DNA of 64,000 nucleotides, taken from Anaerococcus mediterraneensis (GTDB taxonomy: Bacteria > Bacillota > Clostridia > Tissierellales > Peptoniphilaceae). The stretch spans positions 1,364,001 through 1,428,000 of the forward strand of contig NZ_LT635772.1 in assembly GCF_900128415.1 (NCBI RefSeq), written 5' to 3'. Shown here in pieces: positions 47,447-56,759 of the stretch; the stretch's first letter is position 1; every line of letters starts with the position of its first letter. The notes beneath the pieces are model-generated. The model ran no database searches. It was given only the letters and a program-made list of their open reading frames with translations, and was not told where the DNA came from. Both the position numbers and the translations under genes were made by a program.

Positions 47447-49171
47447 TTACTGTACAATCTTCCATTCTTTAGACTTTTCTTGATAATTCCATAAGTCTTT
47501 ATATAGTCCTTCATTTTTTATAAGTTCTTCATGCTTCCCAACTTCCTCTACCTTTCCTTTGTTTAAAACAACAATTTTATCAGCTCCCATTACGCTCCTT
47601 AATTTATGAGCTACAACCACAACTGTTTTATTTTTAATTAAATTTGATATTGCTTCCTGTATAATAAGTTCATTTTCAGGATCAAGTGAAGATGTTGCTT
47701 CATCAAGTAGTATTATTGGTGCATTTTTTAATATTGCTCTCGCTATTGATATTCTTTGTTTCTCACCTCCAGACAGAGTCGCTCCTCCTTGTCCAATCAT
47801 AGTGTCAAATCCATCATCTTTTTTGACTATAAAGTCATAAGCTCCTGCCATTTTTGCAGCATTCATGATTTCATCTTTACTTGCATCTTCATTTCCAAAT
47901 TTTATATTGTTATAAATTGTGTCTTTAAAAAGATACACATCTTGAAAAACAACAGAAAATTTATCCATTAATTTATCAGGGTCGGCTGTTAGCAAATCTA
48001 CTCCACCAATTTTAATTGTCCCTTCATTAGGATCATAAAATCTGGAAATTAATTTAATTAGTGTAGATTTTCCAGAGCCAGAGTAACCAACAAAAGCAGT
48101 TAATTCATTTTCATTAATGTCTAATGAAACATTATCGATAACCTTAGATTCCTTGTAAGAAAATGAAACATCGCAGATTTCAATTTTGTTGCTTTCGTTT
48201 ACATCGGAATTTCCTGACATAGGTTTAGCGTTAAGTAAGTTAATGATTCTCTCTCCTGAAACTGATGCCATTTGTAGACCTGTATAATTTACAAGTGCAA
48301 GCTCCAAGGGATCAAAAATCCTTGTGCCTACAAATAAGAACATTAAAAATGTATCAATTTCCAAAGATCCATTTATAAATAAATAGGAACCAACTAAACT
48401 CATCAAAGGAAGTCCTATTCTTAAAATCATACTTGCTATAGTAGTTAATGAACCAACCCCTTTCTCACTCTTAATATTTGCATTTCTTGAGTTATCTATA
48501 TCTTCTTCAAGCTTTGTTAATGTATCATCTAAGCTGTTATAAGCTTTTAGAGTCTTAATGGCATCCAAATATTCGTTTATATCTTCTTCCTCTTTTATCC
48601 TAATTTTCTTTGTTTTCAAATAAATTTTTTTCTGAAAGTTTTGCATGAGTGTGAGGAGTAGAACAGAAATAGGTAGTCCAATAAGAGTTGCTATTCCCAT
48701 TTTTACATTGATTATCAAAAATAATATTGAGCAAAGAACCGCTACACATATACCACTGAAAAATTGAGGTAATTGATGAGTTGCTGCCGTTTCAACTTTG
48801 AAAAAATCATTCATTAATGTATCTAAGATCTCTGCTGAACTTTTCCCTGAAATATAACCTATTGGCAGTTTTCTTATGTGGTCTGCAAGCTCTATTCTTC
48901 CATCTGCACTTGTCTTGTATCCAAGTTCATAGGTATATTTTGTGGCTAAATTTTCCAATATGAATGTTATTAAGAAAAATACTGCCATTATCCCAAAATA
49001 CTTCCATAAAAGGCTCGTATCTATCCTATTTGCACCTCTATTTAAAAATAGTGTTTCTACAATTTTCGCCAAAGCAATAAATGGTATAAGGTTTGAAATA
49101 GATGCCAAAACATTTAAAATAATTGATTTTCTTATATTATTCATCTTTCCTAATGTAATATTTCTTATCAT
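47447..49171 (-). CDS. ABC exporter-fold half-transporter (module 1, second subunit)
   Basis: Six transmembrane helices (residues 1-300) fused to an ATPase domain: Walker A VGYSGSGKSTLIKL, signature LSGGEKQRISIARAIL, Walker B IILLDEATSSLD. 574 residues. It overlaps the preceding subunit by four bases and is expected to form a heterodimer with it. Such pairs linked to ECF genes resemble YbtP/YbtQ and IrtA/IrtB, which import metal-chelates despite their exporter fold. Direction and substrate here are inference. Confidence 0.87.
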   Translation of the reverse strand: MIRNITLGKMNNIRKSIILNVLASISNLIPFIALAKIVETLFLNRGANRIDTSLLWKYFGIMAVFFLITFILENLATKYTYELGYKTSADGRIELADHIRKLPIGYISGKSSAEILDTLMNDFFKVETAATHQLPQFFSGICVAVLCSILFLIINVKMGIATLIGLPISVLLLTLMQNFQKKIYLKTKKIRIKEEEDINEYLDAIKTLKAYNSLDDTLTKLEEDIDNSRNANIKSEKGVGSLTTIASMILRIGLPLMSLVGSYLFINGSLEIDTFLMFLFVGTRIFDPLELALVNYTGLQMASVSGERIINLLNAKPMSGNSDVNESNKIEICDVSFSYKESKVIDNVSLDINENELTAFVGYSGSGKSTLIKLISRFYDPNEGTIKIGGVDLLTADPDKLMDKFSVVFQDVYLFKDTIYNNIKFGNEDASKDEIMNAAKMAGAYDFIVKKDDGFDTMIGQGGATLSGGEKQRISIARAILKNAPIILLDEATSSLDPENELIIQEAISNLIKNKTVVVVAHKLRSVMGADKIVVLNKGKVEEVGKHEELIKNEGLYKDLWNYQEKSKEWKIVQ

Positions 49172-50937
49172 TCATTCTCACTCCCTTCTATATCCATTTG
49201 CCAAATATTTGTCTTCTTATAAATATCAAAGAGTCGCTTATATATTCCATCTGCAAGGATTAAATCTTTATGCTTACCTCTTTCTGCAATTTTTCCATCA
49301 GATATTACTAAAATTTGATTTGCATGCTCTATGGTATTTAACCTATGAGCAATCATGATAACCGTCTTATCCTTAACCAATTCAGACAAAGCTTCCTGCA
49401 TAAGATATTCATTTTCAGAATCAGCAAAACTTGTTGCCTCATCTAATACTAATATTGGTGCGTCCTTTAAAATCGCTCTTGCTACAGCAATACGTTGTTT
49501 CTCTCCTCCAGATAAATAAGTCCCTTTACCCAAAACAGTGTCATACCCACCAGGAAGTTTTGCAATAAAATCATGACATCTTGCTTTTTTGCAGGCTTTT
49601 ATAACATCTTCTTTTGTAGAACCTGTCTTTGCCATAGCAACATTATTGAAGACTGTATCTGTAATAAGATCGCTGTCTTGAAAAACAAATGCTATCTTGT
49701 CCATTAAGACGTTTATCGGAATATTTTTTATATTAACCCCACCAATTTTAATAGAGCCTTCTGAAGGATCGTAAAATCTCGGTATTAGCGTTCCAATGGT
49801 AGATTTACCTGCTCCCGAATAGCCAACCAATGCTGTAACTTCTCCTTGTTTGGCGCAGAAGCTTATATTCTTTAAAACCTCTTCATCTCCATAAGAAAAG
49901 CTTACATTCTCGAATTCAAGATCATGACCTTTTATCTCTTCCTCGCTATTTTCAATTGCCAATTCTTTTTGATCTATAATTTCGTAGATTCTCAAAACAA
50001 CTTCATTTAGTAAATTCATTCCTTCTGCAAAATCTCTAAGTTTTAATGCAGGTACGCTAATGGCAGGTGCAAGAATCAAATAGAAAATAAAAACTGTAGC
50101 AAAATCCAAGTTATTATTTCGTGACATTAAAAGTATTCCTACTGGAACTATGAATGTAGCAACAGATAAAATAAACATTCTAAATGAAACAAATCCCGGT
50201 CTTATCATTGATGTCATCGAACTTGTAAAGTCTCTATATTCTCCTACTGACTTTGAAAAAGTTTTAAATGATTTTGCTCCTGTTCCAAATATTTTCACTT
50301 CCGGCATACCTTTAACGTATTCAGTAGTTGCTGAATTAATTTGATCCAAAATCGCAAAGTTCTTCTCAAGTCCACCCGACTTTATAATCTTTGCCATGAT
50401 TGCAATCTGAATTCCTAAACCAACAAATATAATTAACAAAGTCGTAAGACCTAATATTAAATTTATCTTCAACATAACAATTATCATTGCTAAAATTAGT
50501 GCTAAAGTTGAAATTAAATTTGGTAATTGATGAGAAAAATATCCCTCAATTTGATTCATGTCCGATCCTAATACTTGCCTTATTTTTGACTTGTTGTCTC
50601 CGGTAAAAAATCCTAAAGGAAGATTTCCAATATGAAATAATATTTTCTTTTTTAAGTTAGCTATTAAAACATATGAAAACTTATGGCATAAAATACCGCC
50701 AATGTAAGTTAAGCAATATGACAATACCACTGCTGCAAGTCCATAGATGCTGAACTGTATTGTACTTTGTTCTAATTTTCCATATAAAAATAGAGATTTT
50801 ATGACTTTGTATATCACCAAAATTGGACAAATACTTAATAGCATCCCAAGACTAACAAATAATATCCCTCCTACAAGTTGTCCTTTTTTTATTTCACTGT
50901 AGGAAATAATATCTTTGATTGATTTCTTCTTTTTCAT
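49168..50937 (-). CDS. ABC exporter-fold half-transporter (module 1, first subunit)
   Basis: 589 residues: a membrane domain (about 20-310) then an ATPase with Walker A VGYSGAGKSTIGTL, signature LSGGEKQRIAVARAIL (preceded by GKGTY), Walker B ILVLDEATSFAD and switch MIAHR. First structural gene of the ABC-ABC-S-T-A operon, downstream of a TetR-type operator. Confidence 0.87.
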   Translation of the reverse strand: MKKKKSIKDIISYSEIKKGQLVGGILFVSLGMLLSICPILVIYKVIKSLFLYGKLEQSTIQFSIYGLAAVVLSYCLTYIGGILCHKFSYVLIANLKKKILFHIGNLPLGFFTGDNKSKIRQVLGSDMNQIEGYFSHQLPNLISTLALILAMIIVMLKINLILGLTTLLIIFVGLGIQIAIMAKIIKSGGLEKNFAILDQINSATTEYVKGMPEVKIFGTGAKSFKTFSKSVGEYRDFTSSMTSMIRPGFVSFRMFILSVATFIVPVGILLMSRNNNLDFATVFIFYLILAPAISVPALKLRDFAEGMNLLNEVVLRIYEIIDQKELAIENSEEEIKGHDLEFENVSFSYGDEEVLKNISFCAKQGEVTALVGYSGAGKSTIGTLIPRFYDPSEGSIKIGGVNIKNIPINVLMDKIAFVFQDSDLITDTVFNNVAMAKTGSTKEDVIKACKKARCHDFIAKLPGGYDTVLGKGTYLSGGEKQRIAVARAILKDAPILVLDEATSFADSENEYLMQEALSELVKDKTVIMIAHRLNTIEHANQILVISDGKIAERGKHKDLILADGIYKRLFDIYKKTNIWQMDIEGSENE

Positions 50938-50957
50938 CTAAAACATACCTCCTTACC

Positions 50958-50971
50958 GAACGAGTTCGTTC
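50958..50971 (-). promoter_or_regulatory. Probable TetR operator before the ABC/ECF operon
   Basis: An inverted repeat GAACGA-AC-TCGTTC immediately upstream of the ABC ribosome site. The same half-sites occur before the tetR gene (51676-51690), suggesting one repressor binds both. Confidence 0.6.
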
Positions 50972-50989
50972 ATTTGCCCTAAAACTAAT

Positions 50990-51020
50990 ACAAGGAAAAC
51001 ACTGTTGATGTTTCCCTTGT
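50990..51020 (-). terminator. Hairpin between tetR and the ABC operon
   Basis: A 12-bp stem (50990-51001 with 51009-51020). The T-run after it is weak, so it may attenuate rather than end read-through from tetR into the transporter genes. Confidence 0.5.
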
Positions 51021-51044
51021 AAAATACTTATATTTTATTTTTCT

Positions 51045-51659
51045 CTAATGAGGTCTTTGAAATAGTTCGCTTATTATTCCAAAGGCTTCACTTGAATTTG
51101 TTTTGTTTTCTCCCTTAATAATATAGTCGTTATATATTGTTCCAACAGCTCCGTATAAAATAAAAGCTGCAAAACTTCTCACATTTCCTCTATTTATTCC
51201 CATATTATTTTCTATTTTTTTATTTTCCATTCCTTCAATTATAAACTCTGAATAGACATCTATAAATTTCCCAATGTAATGAATCAATTCCCATAGCCTG
51301 TAAGAGTTATCTGTAATTGAATTCTCTTTTGAAAAATTATATCTTGTTGTAAATTGACTGATATCTTTTACTATGAGTTCTCTTAAAATCTTTATTCTTT
51401 CTTCGTAATCTATTTCCTTATTTTGAAGTATATCCAACTTATTTTTTAGTTTTTCTTCAAAATATGTTTCCATGCACGCCAAGAAAATATCTTCTTTTGA
51501 TTTGAAATAATAATAAAACATTCCCGGCGCTCCGTTAACTTCCGCGAGAATATCTCGCACAGAAACTTTCTCATATCCATCCTTTTCAAAAAGTCTTGAT
51601 GCTATATTTATAAGTTCCTGTTTTCTTTCTTCTGGATCTTTTACATTTCTCTTTGCCAA
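51045..51659 (-). CDS. TetR-family regulator (module 1)
   Basis: 204 residues with an N-terminal TetR helix-turn-helix (ASRLFEKDGYEKVSVRDILAEVNGAPGMFYYYFKSKEDIF). The ligand domain is unassigned. It starts at TTG after GGTGAGG. It probably represses itself and the ABC/ECF operon through the shared GAACGA half-sites. Confidence 0.87.
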   Translation of the reverse strand: MAKRNVKDPEERKQELINIASRLFEKDGYEKVSVRDILAEVNGAPGMFYYYFKSKEDIFLACMETYFEEKLKNKLDILQNKEIDYEERIKILRELIVKDISQFTTRYNFSKENSITDNSYRLWELIHYIGKFIDVYSEFIIEGMENKKIENNMGINRGNVRSFAAFILYGAVGTIYNDYIIKGENKTNSSEAFGIISELFQRPH

Positions 51660-51675
51660 AACCTCACCACCTATT

Positions 51676-51690
51676 GACCGACACTCGTTC
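51676..51690 (-). promoter_or_regulatory. Operator-like inverted repeat before tetR (module 1)
   Basis: GAACGA-GTG-TCGGTC, imperfectly palindromic and matching the half-sites at 50958-50971. Confidence 0.55.
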
Positions 51691-51782
51691 TTTAATAAAG
51701 ATTATCATTTTCTTATACTTTTGTCAATAGTGCCCTGAAATTATATTCTGAGTATGGTATAATTTTATTTACTATAAATAAC

Positions 51783-51798
51783 ACGCTTAACGCTTATA
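51783..51798. repeat. oriT-like repeat, copy 1 (decayed)
   Basis: ACGCTTAACGCTTATA, identical to 56241-56256. The surrounding sequence back to the TetR gene is also alike (TTGTCAATAG and GGTATAATT elements). The adjacent nick-type inverted repeat seen in copy 2 is absent here. Confidence 0.55.
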
Positions 51799-51883
51799 GT
51801 CTTAATTACACAATAACAGGGTCTGTAAATAATTTTGTGTATCAACCTAAATCCTGTTTAAAGGGTAATGGTTGATACATTTT

Positions 51884-52055
51884 TTATGCTTCAATCATCA
51901 TTGGTGTAGCTACAACTTTTTCTACATCAACATTTTTATCTTCTAGATTATCTTCAAAATTCCCATATTGATTTAGGAACGAAAAAAAGAGCAAGTGGTT
52001 TTTCTTGTCCACCTGCTCTAAATATTTTTCATGTTCAGAGACTTTAAATATTTCT
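51884..52055 (-). pseudogene. C-terminal remnant of an unknown gene
   Basis: A stop-bounded 56-codon frame of clear protein-like composition (EEIFKVSEHEKYLEQVDKK, then NQYGNFEDNLEDKNVDVEK) with no start codon. It follows the last ABC gene of module 2 directly. Probably the tail of a gene from an earlier mobile element. Family not recognised. Confidence 0.35.
51982..52018 (-). terminator. Terminator of the module 2 operon
   Basis: GAGCAGGTGG (minus strand, 52009-52018) pairs with CCACTTGCTC (51989-51998), one mismatch, followed by seven T (51982-51988). Confidence 0.75.
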
Positions 52056-52060
52056 TCCTA

Positions 52061-53797
52061 TCAATTATTTAATTTCCATGATTCCGCCTTAGTTTTTGCA
52101 TTTATAAGGTCAGAATAAAGTCCATTATTTTTAATCAGTTCTTCATGATTACCACGTTCTACTATTTCTCCATCTTTTAAGACTAAAATCTGGTCAGCAT
52201 TTCTAATTGTCTTTAGTCTATGAGCAATCATTATTACTGTCTTATTTTTTGTTAATGATTCTATTGCTTCTTTAAGCTTATCTTCATTTTCCGGGTCTAT
52301 ATTTGCTGTTGCTTCATCAAAGATTATGATGTCCGCGTCTTTTAGCATGGCTCTGGCTATGGAGATTCTTTGTTTTTCTCCACCAGATAGACTTGCTCCA
52401 CCTTCCCCAATGATAGTGTTATATCCATCTGGTAAAGCTTCTATAAATTCATGACACCTTGCTTTTTTAGCAGCTTGAACTACTTCTTCATGGCTTGCAT
52501 TTTGTTTTCCAAATTTTATATTGTTTTCAATTGTATCTTCAAATAGGTATACATCCTGAAAGACCATTGAAATAGAATTCATTAAGTTTTCTATCTTATA
52601 GTCTTTTATATTTTTTCCCCCAATTAAAATCTCGCCAGAATTTACATCCCAAAATCTCGCTATGAGATTACAAAATGTTGTCTTACCAGATCCAGATGGT
52701 CCTACAATGGCAGTCATGGTATTTTCTTTTATCTCTGCTGATACATTTTTTAAAATTGGTCTATCATCATAGGAAAAAGAAACATTTTTAAAGGCTATAT
52801 TGTGATTTTTTATGGGCTCTGTAATACTTCCTTCTTTCATATCTTCCATATCATTTACATAAGAATAAGAATCTATTGCATTCTCAACCATTCTTAGCAT
52901 AGCCATAGCAGAGCCAGATGTTATAAGCCCATCAAATATTACAAAACTTGCTATAAGTATCATAATAGTATTGACTATCTGACCGTTTTCAACAAAATAT
53001 AATTTTATTGATATAAGCAACATCAAACAAATTGTTATAGCTATTATTATTTTAGCTAATAAACTATATGGCATTATAGTTTTTTCTAAATCAAAAGAAT
53101 ATTTACTTGCACCATCAAAGCTTTTATCAAGTTTTTTATTGTTACTTCCTCTTAGATTGTATGATTTTATAATTTGCATTCCTTGCAATGTTGATAAGAC
53201 TTCTTTGGTAAGTGATACTTGAATCTCATGAATCTTGTCTGCATTTTTACTAGACCTTTTTTGCATACGAGCAACAATCAACAAAAATACAATAGAGCCA
53301 ACTATTGCTACAAGACCTACCTTATAAGAAAATAAAAATAAGGATAAGATAAAAACAATAGCATTAAGCATACCACCGAAAACCATAATATACAAAGTTG
53401 GAACCCAAGTCTCTATATTATCTAAGTTAGTAGTTGCAATAGTTGTTAAATTTCCAAGGCTTAAACTTGAGAAAAATCCCATGGGAACTTTTTTTATTTT
53501 TTCACCTAATTCAATTCTCTTGTGTCCAGCCATAAAATATCCAGCATGTGTTTGTTTGAGCATAGAGGAATTTTTTGAAATAATTACTCCAGCTATACTA
53601 ATTAATAAAAATAAACTTGATATTCCTATTGTTTTGAAACTTATATCCTTGTTTACTATCCCAAAAATCGCATAATAAATGGCTGCAAATTGTAGAGCAT
53701 TAAAAATAGAACCGAAAAAATTAGCAAAGATTGATTTTTTTATATACACTTGTTCTTCAATAGAAAAATTCCATATTTTTTTAAAAACACTAAGCAT
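52061..53797 (-). CDS. ABC exporter-fold half-transporter (module 2, second subunit)
   Basis: 578 residues; the membrane domain spans about 15-300. ATPase motifs: Walker A VGPSGSGKTTFCNL, signature LSGGEKQRISIARAML, Walker B IIIFDEATANID, switch MIAHR. It overlaps the first subunit gene by eight bases, its likely heterodimer partner. Related to, but distinct from, the module 1 pair. Confidence 0.87.
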   Translation of the reverse strand: MLSVFKKIWNFSIEEQVYIKKSIFANFFGSIFNALQFAAIYYAIFGIVNKDISFKTIGISSLFLLISIAGVIISKNSSMLKQTHAGYFMAGHKRIELGEKIKKVPMGFFSSLSLGNLTTIATTNLDNIETWVPTLYIMVFGGMLNAIVFILSLFLFSYKVGLVAIVGSIVFLLIVARMQKRSSKNADKIHEIQVSLTKEVLSTLQGMQIIKSYNLRGSNNKKLDKSFDGASKYSFDLEKTIMPYSLLAKIIIAITICLMLLISIKLYFVENGQIVNTIMILIASFVIFDGLITSGSAMAMLRMVENAIDSYSYVNDMEDMKEGSITEPIKNHNIAFKNVSFSYDDRPILKNVSAEIKENTMTAIVGPSGSGKTTFCNLIARFWDVNSGEILIGGKNIKDYKIENLMNSISMVFQDVYLFEDTIENNIKFGKQNASHEEVVQAAKKARCHEFIEALPDGYNTIIGEGGASLSGGEKQRISIARAMLKDADIIIFDEATANIDPENEDKLKEAIESLTKNKTVIMIAHRLKTIRNADQILVLKDGEIVERGNHEELIKNNGLYSDLINAKTKAESWKLNN

Positions 53798-55508
53798 TTT
53801 CTTCTCCTTTCAAGGCAGTTTCCCAAAGATCGTGATAATCTTTTGATTCCTTTAAAAGCTCTTCATGACTTCCTTTACATGCAAGTTCTCCATTTTTAAT
53901 TACAAATATATTATCTACATCTGTTATTGTCTTTAAACGATGGGCAATTATAATTAGAGTTTTTCCTTTGACCAGTTCTGATATTGCATCTTGAATCAAG
54001 GCTTCATTTTCAGGATCGATATAAGAGGTAGCCTCGTCTAAAATAACTATTGGAGCATTCTTTATCATAGCTCTTGCAATTGATATTCTTTGCCTTTCTC
54101 CTCCAGACAAATGTTTACCAGCTTCTCCTACTCTTGTATCATATCCATCTGACAACTTCATTATAAAATCATGGCAGGCTGCTTTCTTACATACTTCAAT
54201 TATTTCCTCATCACTAGCATTTTTATTTCCTATTCTGATGTTATCTTTAATTGACATATCAAAAAGAAAATTATCTTGTGCTACATAGGAAATAACAGTA
54301 GATAACTTTTCAAGGGACATATCTTTAATATTTACATTTCCTATACTTATAGAACCACTATCTACGTCCCAAAATCCTGAAATTAGTTTTGCAATAGTCG
54401 ACTTACCCGAACCCGATTCACCTACTAAAGCATTCACACTTCCTTCTTCTATGTTTAAATTTATATTGTTTAGGACTTGCTTGTCTTTTTCATAAGAAAA
54501 ATCTACGTTTTTCATCTCTATATTATGATTTTTTATATCTAAATTTGCATTTTTATGAGATAGTTCTCTCGCACAAAGTATATTTTTAATCTCTTCGAAA
54601 ATAGTTGACATTCTTCCAATATCATCTTCAAAAGTCATTACTCTCATAATATTTTGGATAGTCCCAAAAGAAAGGATTATCAATGTTAAAAATACACCAC
54701 CATCTAGTGAACCATTCATACAGAAATATAAACCAAATGGTATAATTGTCAAAATACCAACTGGAGCAATAGACATACTTATCGCATAGTCTCTTGTATT
54801 TTCTCCCATCCAATCATAATAGTAATTTGCCTTTTTATACACATTGTCCCTGTATTTTCTATAAGATTTTTCGCCTTGATTAAATGTTTTAATAACCTCT
54901 ATTCCATTTATATATTCAACCACGGAATTATTCATATCTTGGCCAATTTTAACTGCTTGTGGAAACTTTACCTTCATTCTTTTCATGGGCCCTGCCATAA
55001 AAAATCCACCAATAACTAATGGAATTAAAGATATTAAACTTAGTCTATAATCTAAAATTAACATGTAAACAAATAATATTATAGGTCCTACTAAATTAGC
55101 TGTCATCTCAGGTATCATATGAGCCAATGTTGTTTCAGTATTATCAACTTGATTTACAATTATGTCTTTTAACTTACCAGTGGACTCATTCAATATATCT
55201 CCTAATGGCATATTAAATAATTTTTCCATAAGTCTTTTTCTTATATCTCGTATTATTTTATAGGCTGTTTTATGAGAAATCATTGTTGACAAAAACATAA
55301 ACACTTCTTTGATTATAAGACATGAAAGTATAAAGAAAATTTTATTTATATAGTAATAAAAATCTTGGCTACCATCAATCAATGATATAATCACCTTACT
55401 TAGAATAATATATACAAAAAGATTTGAAATTACTCCAAGTATTGCAAATAAGACAGATATAAAATATGGTGTTTTATTTCTCTTAATATATTTTTTTAAT
55501 AGATCCAT
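53790..55508 (-). CDS. ABC exporter-fold half-transporter (module 2, first subunit)
   Basis: The frame opens at 55544, but AAAGGAG before the ATG at 55508 (MDLLKKYIKRNKTPYF) is the convincing start, giving 572 residues. Six-helix membrane domain, then Walker A VGESGSGKSTIAKL, signature LSGGERQRISIARAMI, Walker B IVILDEATSYID. It follows tetR by 25 bp, so the three genes are one operon. Confidence 0.87.
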   Translation of the reverse strand: MDLLKKYIKRNKTPYFISVLFAILGVISNLFVYIILSKVIISLIDGSQDFYYYINKIFFILSCLIIKEVFMFLSTMISHKTAYKIIRDIRKRLMEKLFNMPLGDILNESTGKLKDIIVNQVDNTETTLAHMIPEMTANLVGPIILFVYMLILDYRLSLISLIPLVIGGFFMAGPMKRMKVKFPQAVKIGQDMNNSVVEYINGIEVIKTFNQGEKSYRKYRDNVYKKANYYYDWMGENTRDYAISMSIAPVGILTIIPFGLYFCMNGSLDGGVFLTLIILSFGTIQNIMRVMTFEDDIGRMSTIFEEIKNILCARELSHKNANLDIKNHNIEMKNVDFSYEKDKQVLNNINLNIEEGSVNALVGESGSGKSTIAKLISGFWDVDSGSISIGNVNIKDMSLEKLSTVISYVAQDNFLFDMSIKDNIRIGNKNASDEEIIEVCKKAACHDFIMKLSDGYDTRVGEAGKHLSGGERQRISIARAMIKNAPIVILDEATSYIDPENEALIQDAISELVKGKTLIIIAHRLKTITDVDNIFVIKNGELACKGSHEELLKESKDYHDLWETALKGEENA

Positions 55509-55533
55509 AAACTTAACTCCTTTCATCATATTT

Positions 55534-56109
55534 TTACATAACATTTGTAAAATAAGTCTCTATCATTTCAGTTAGATATTTCTTATTTTTTACAAAATTC
55601 TCACGTGCATTCAAAATTTCGCAAGCCATCAATCCAGAATTTATAATATTAATCATAAATTCAAATGTTTCATCAGAAGGTAACTCGTTAAACAAAGTAG
55701 AAAACAATTCTTTAAATACTTGTATGGACTCTTTTTTTATTTTCACATATAGTTTTTTCAGATCATCATTTTCTTTTAACTCACATAAGAACATAACATA
55801 AAGCTTTACATAATCATTATCTGCAAGTATCTTGTCTATAATCATTCTTGAAAACAACTGTGGACTTAATATTAATCCTTCATCATAACTTGATTTTTGA
55901 ACAATATCTTTTCTATTTAAATTACCTTCCATCATAATGTCGTATAAGATTTCATGCGTAGAACCATAATGATGATACAAGCCACCTCTAGAAAGCCCAG
56001 TAGCTTCCATAATGTCATTCATAACTGTATTTCTAAATCCCTTATCCAAAAAGACTTTAATAGCTGCTTGTCTAATCTGCTTTTTTCTTTCATCAGCTTC
56101 CATTTTCAT
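55534..56109 (-). CDS. TetR-family regulator (module 2)
   Basis: About 191 residues. The HTH is AAIKVFLDKGFRNTVMNDIMEATGLSRGGLYHHYGS. The frame opens at TTG 56127, which overlaps the GGAGG; ATG 56109 is the likelier start. It probably autoregulates through the perfect palindrome just upstream. Confidence 0.85.
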   Translation of the reverse strand: MKMEADERKKQIRQAAIKVFLDKGFRNTVMNDIMEATGLSRGGLYHHYGSTHEILYDIMMEGNLNRKDIVQKSSYDEGLILSPQLFSRMIIDKILADNDYVKLYVMFLCELKENDDLKKLYVKIKKESIQVFKELFSTLFNELPSDETFEFMINIINSGLMACEILNARENFVKNKKYLTEMIETYFTNVM

Positions 56110-56127
56110 TTCATAAATAACCTCCAA

Positions 56128-56145
56128 ACCGACACTCTTGTCGGT
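56128..56145. promoter_or_regulatory. TetR operator (module 2)
   Basis: ACCGACA-CTCT-TGTCGGT: a perfect 7-bp inverted repeat abutting the ribosome binding site of tetR. Confidence 0.7.
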
Positions 56146-56240
56146 ATTATTGTATCAACTCTGATAATCATTGTCAATAGCTTCGCTTATACTTCTTTAT
56201 TAATTTCTTTAAATGCGGTATAATTAATAAAACTGAATAA

Positions 56241-56294
56241 ACGCTTAACGCTTATAACTTTAATAGCAAGCACAGTAAGTGTACGGACACTTAC
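56241..56294 (+). other. Candidate origin of transfer (oriT), copy 2
   Basis: Contains ACGCTTAACGCTTATA (56241-56256), also found at 51783, followed by a perfect inverted repeat GTAAGTGT-ACGG-ACACTTAC (56275-56294). TAAGTG followed by a C/G-rich tetramer resembles the nick region of MOB-P type origins (TAAGTGCGCCC). It lies upstream of mobC, the usual location. Confidence 0.5.
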
Positions 56295-56303
56295 GAAAAA
56301 ATT

Positions 56304-56342
56304 AATGGAGCAAACCTTTACGGAATGCTCCATTTTTTTAAT
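56304..56342 (+). terminator. Hairpin with T-run upstream of mobC
   Basis: AATGGAGCA (56304-56312) pairs with TGCTCCATT (56326-56334), then a T-rich run. It may stop transcripts entering the mob genes. Confidence 0.75.
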
Positions 56343-56401
56343 TTTTACCTTGTTAGGGAGAGCCCTAAGACCCCGAAATATATTTTATAAAGGAGAATAA
56401 A

Positions 56402-56758
56402 ATGGCAAATAGATTTAGAAATGAAAGAATAGAAATAAAACTAACCAAAGAAGAAAAAGAAGTTTTTGAAAAAAAAATGGAACTTGCTAATTGTAAAACT
56501 ATGTCCCACTTTCTTAGAAAGTGTGTATTAGAAAAAGAGATTTATGTTGTAGATTTAGAACCATTTAGAAACCTACAATGGCTACTTTCAAATGCAACAA
56601 ATAATATAAACCAGATTGCAAAAGCTACTAATACAACTGGTGTTATTTACAAGAATGAAATTGAATCTATGAATAAGCAGATAGAAAAATTATCAAGAGA
56701 AATATGGCAGATCCATTCCCTACTTCTTAATAAATCAAAAGAAGGTTCTGGTGATTAG
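56402..56758 (+). CDS. mobC: Relaxosome protein MobC
   Basis: 118 residues with an N-terminal ribbon-helix-helix-like segment (RIEIKLTKEEKEVFEKKMEL), the MSHFLRK motif, NATNNINQIAKATN and a C-terminal coiled helix. It assists relaxase binding at oriT. AAAGGAGAATAAA precedes the ATG. Intact, although its relaxase is not. Confidence 0.88.
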   Translation: MANRFRNERIEIKLTKEEKEVFEKKMELANCKTMSHFLRKCVLEKEIYVVDLEPFRNLQWLLSNATNNINQIAKATNTTGVIYKNEIESMNKQIEKLSREIWQIHSLLLNKSKEGSGD

Positions 56759-56759
56759 T

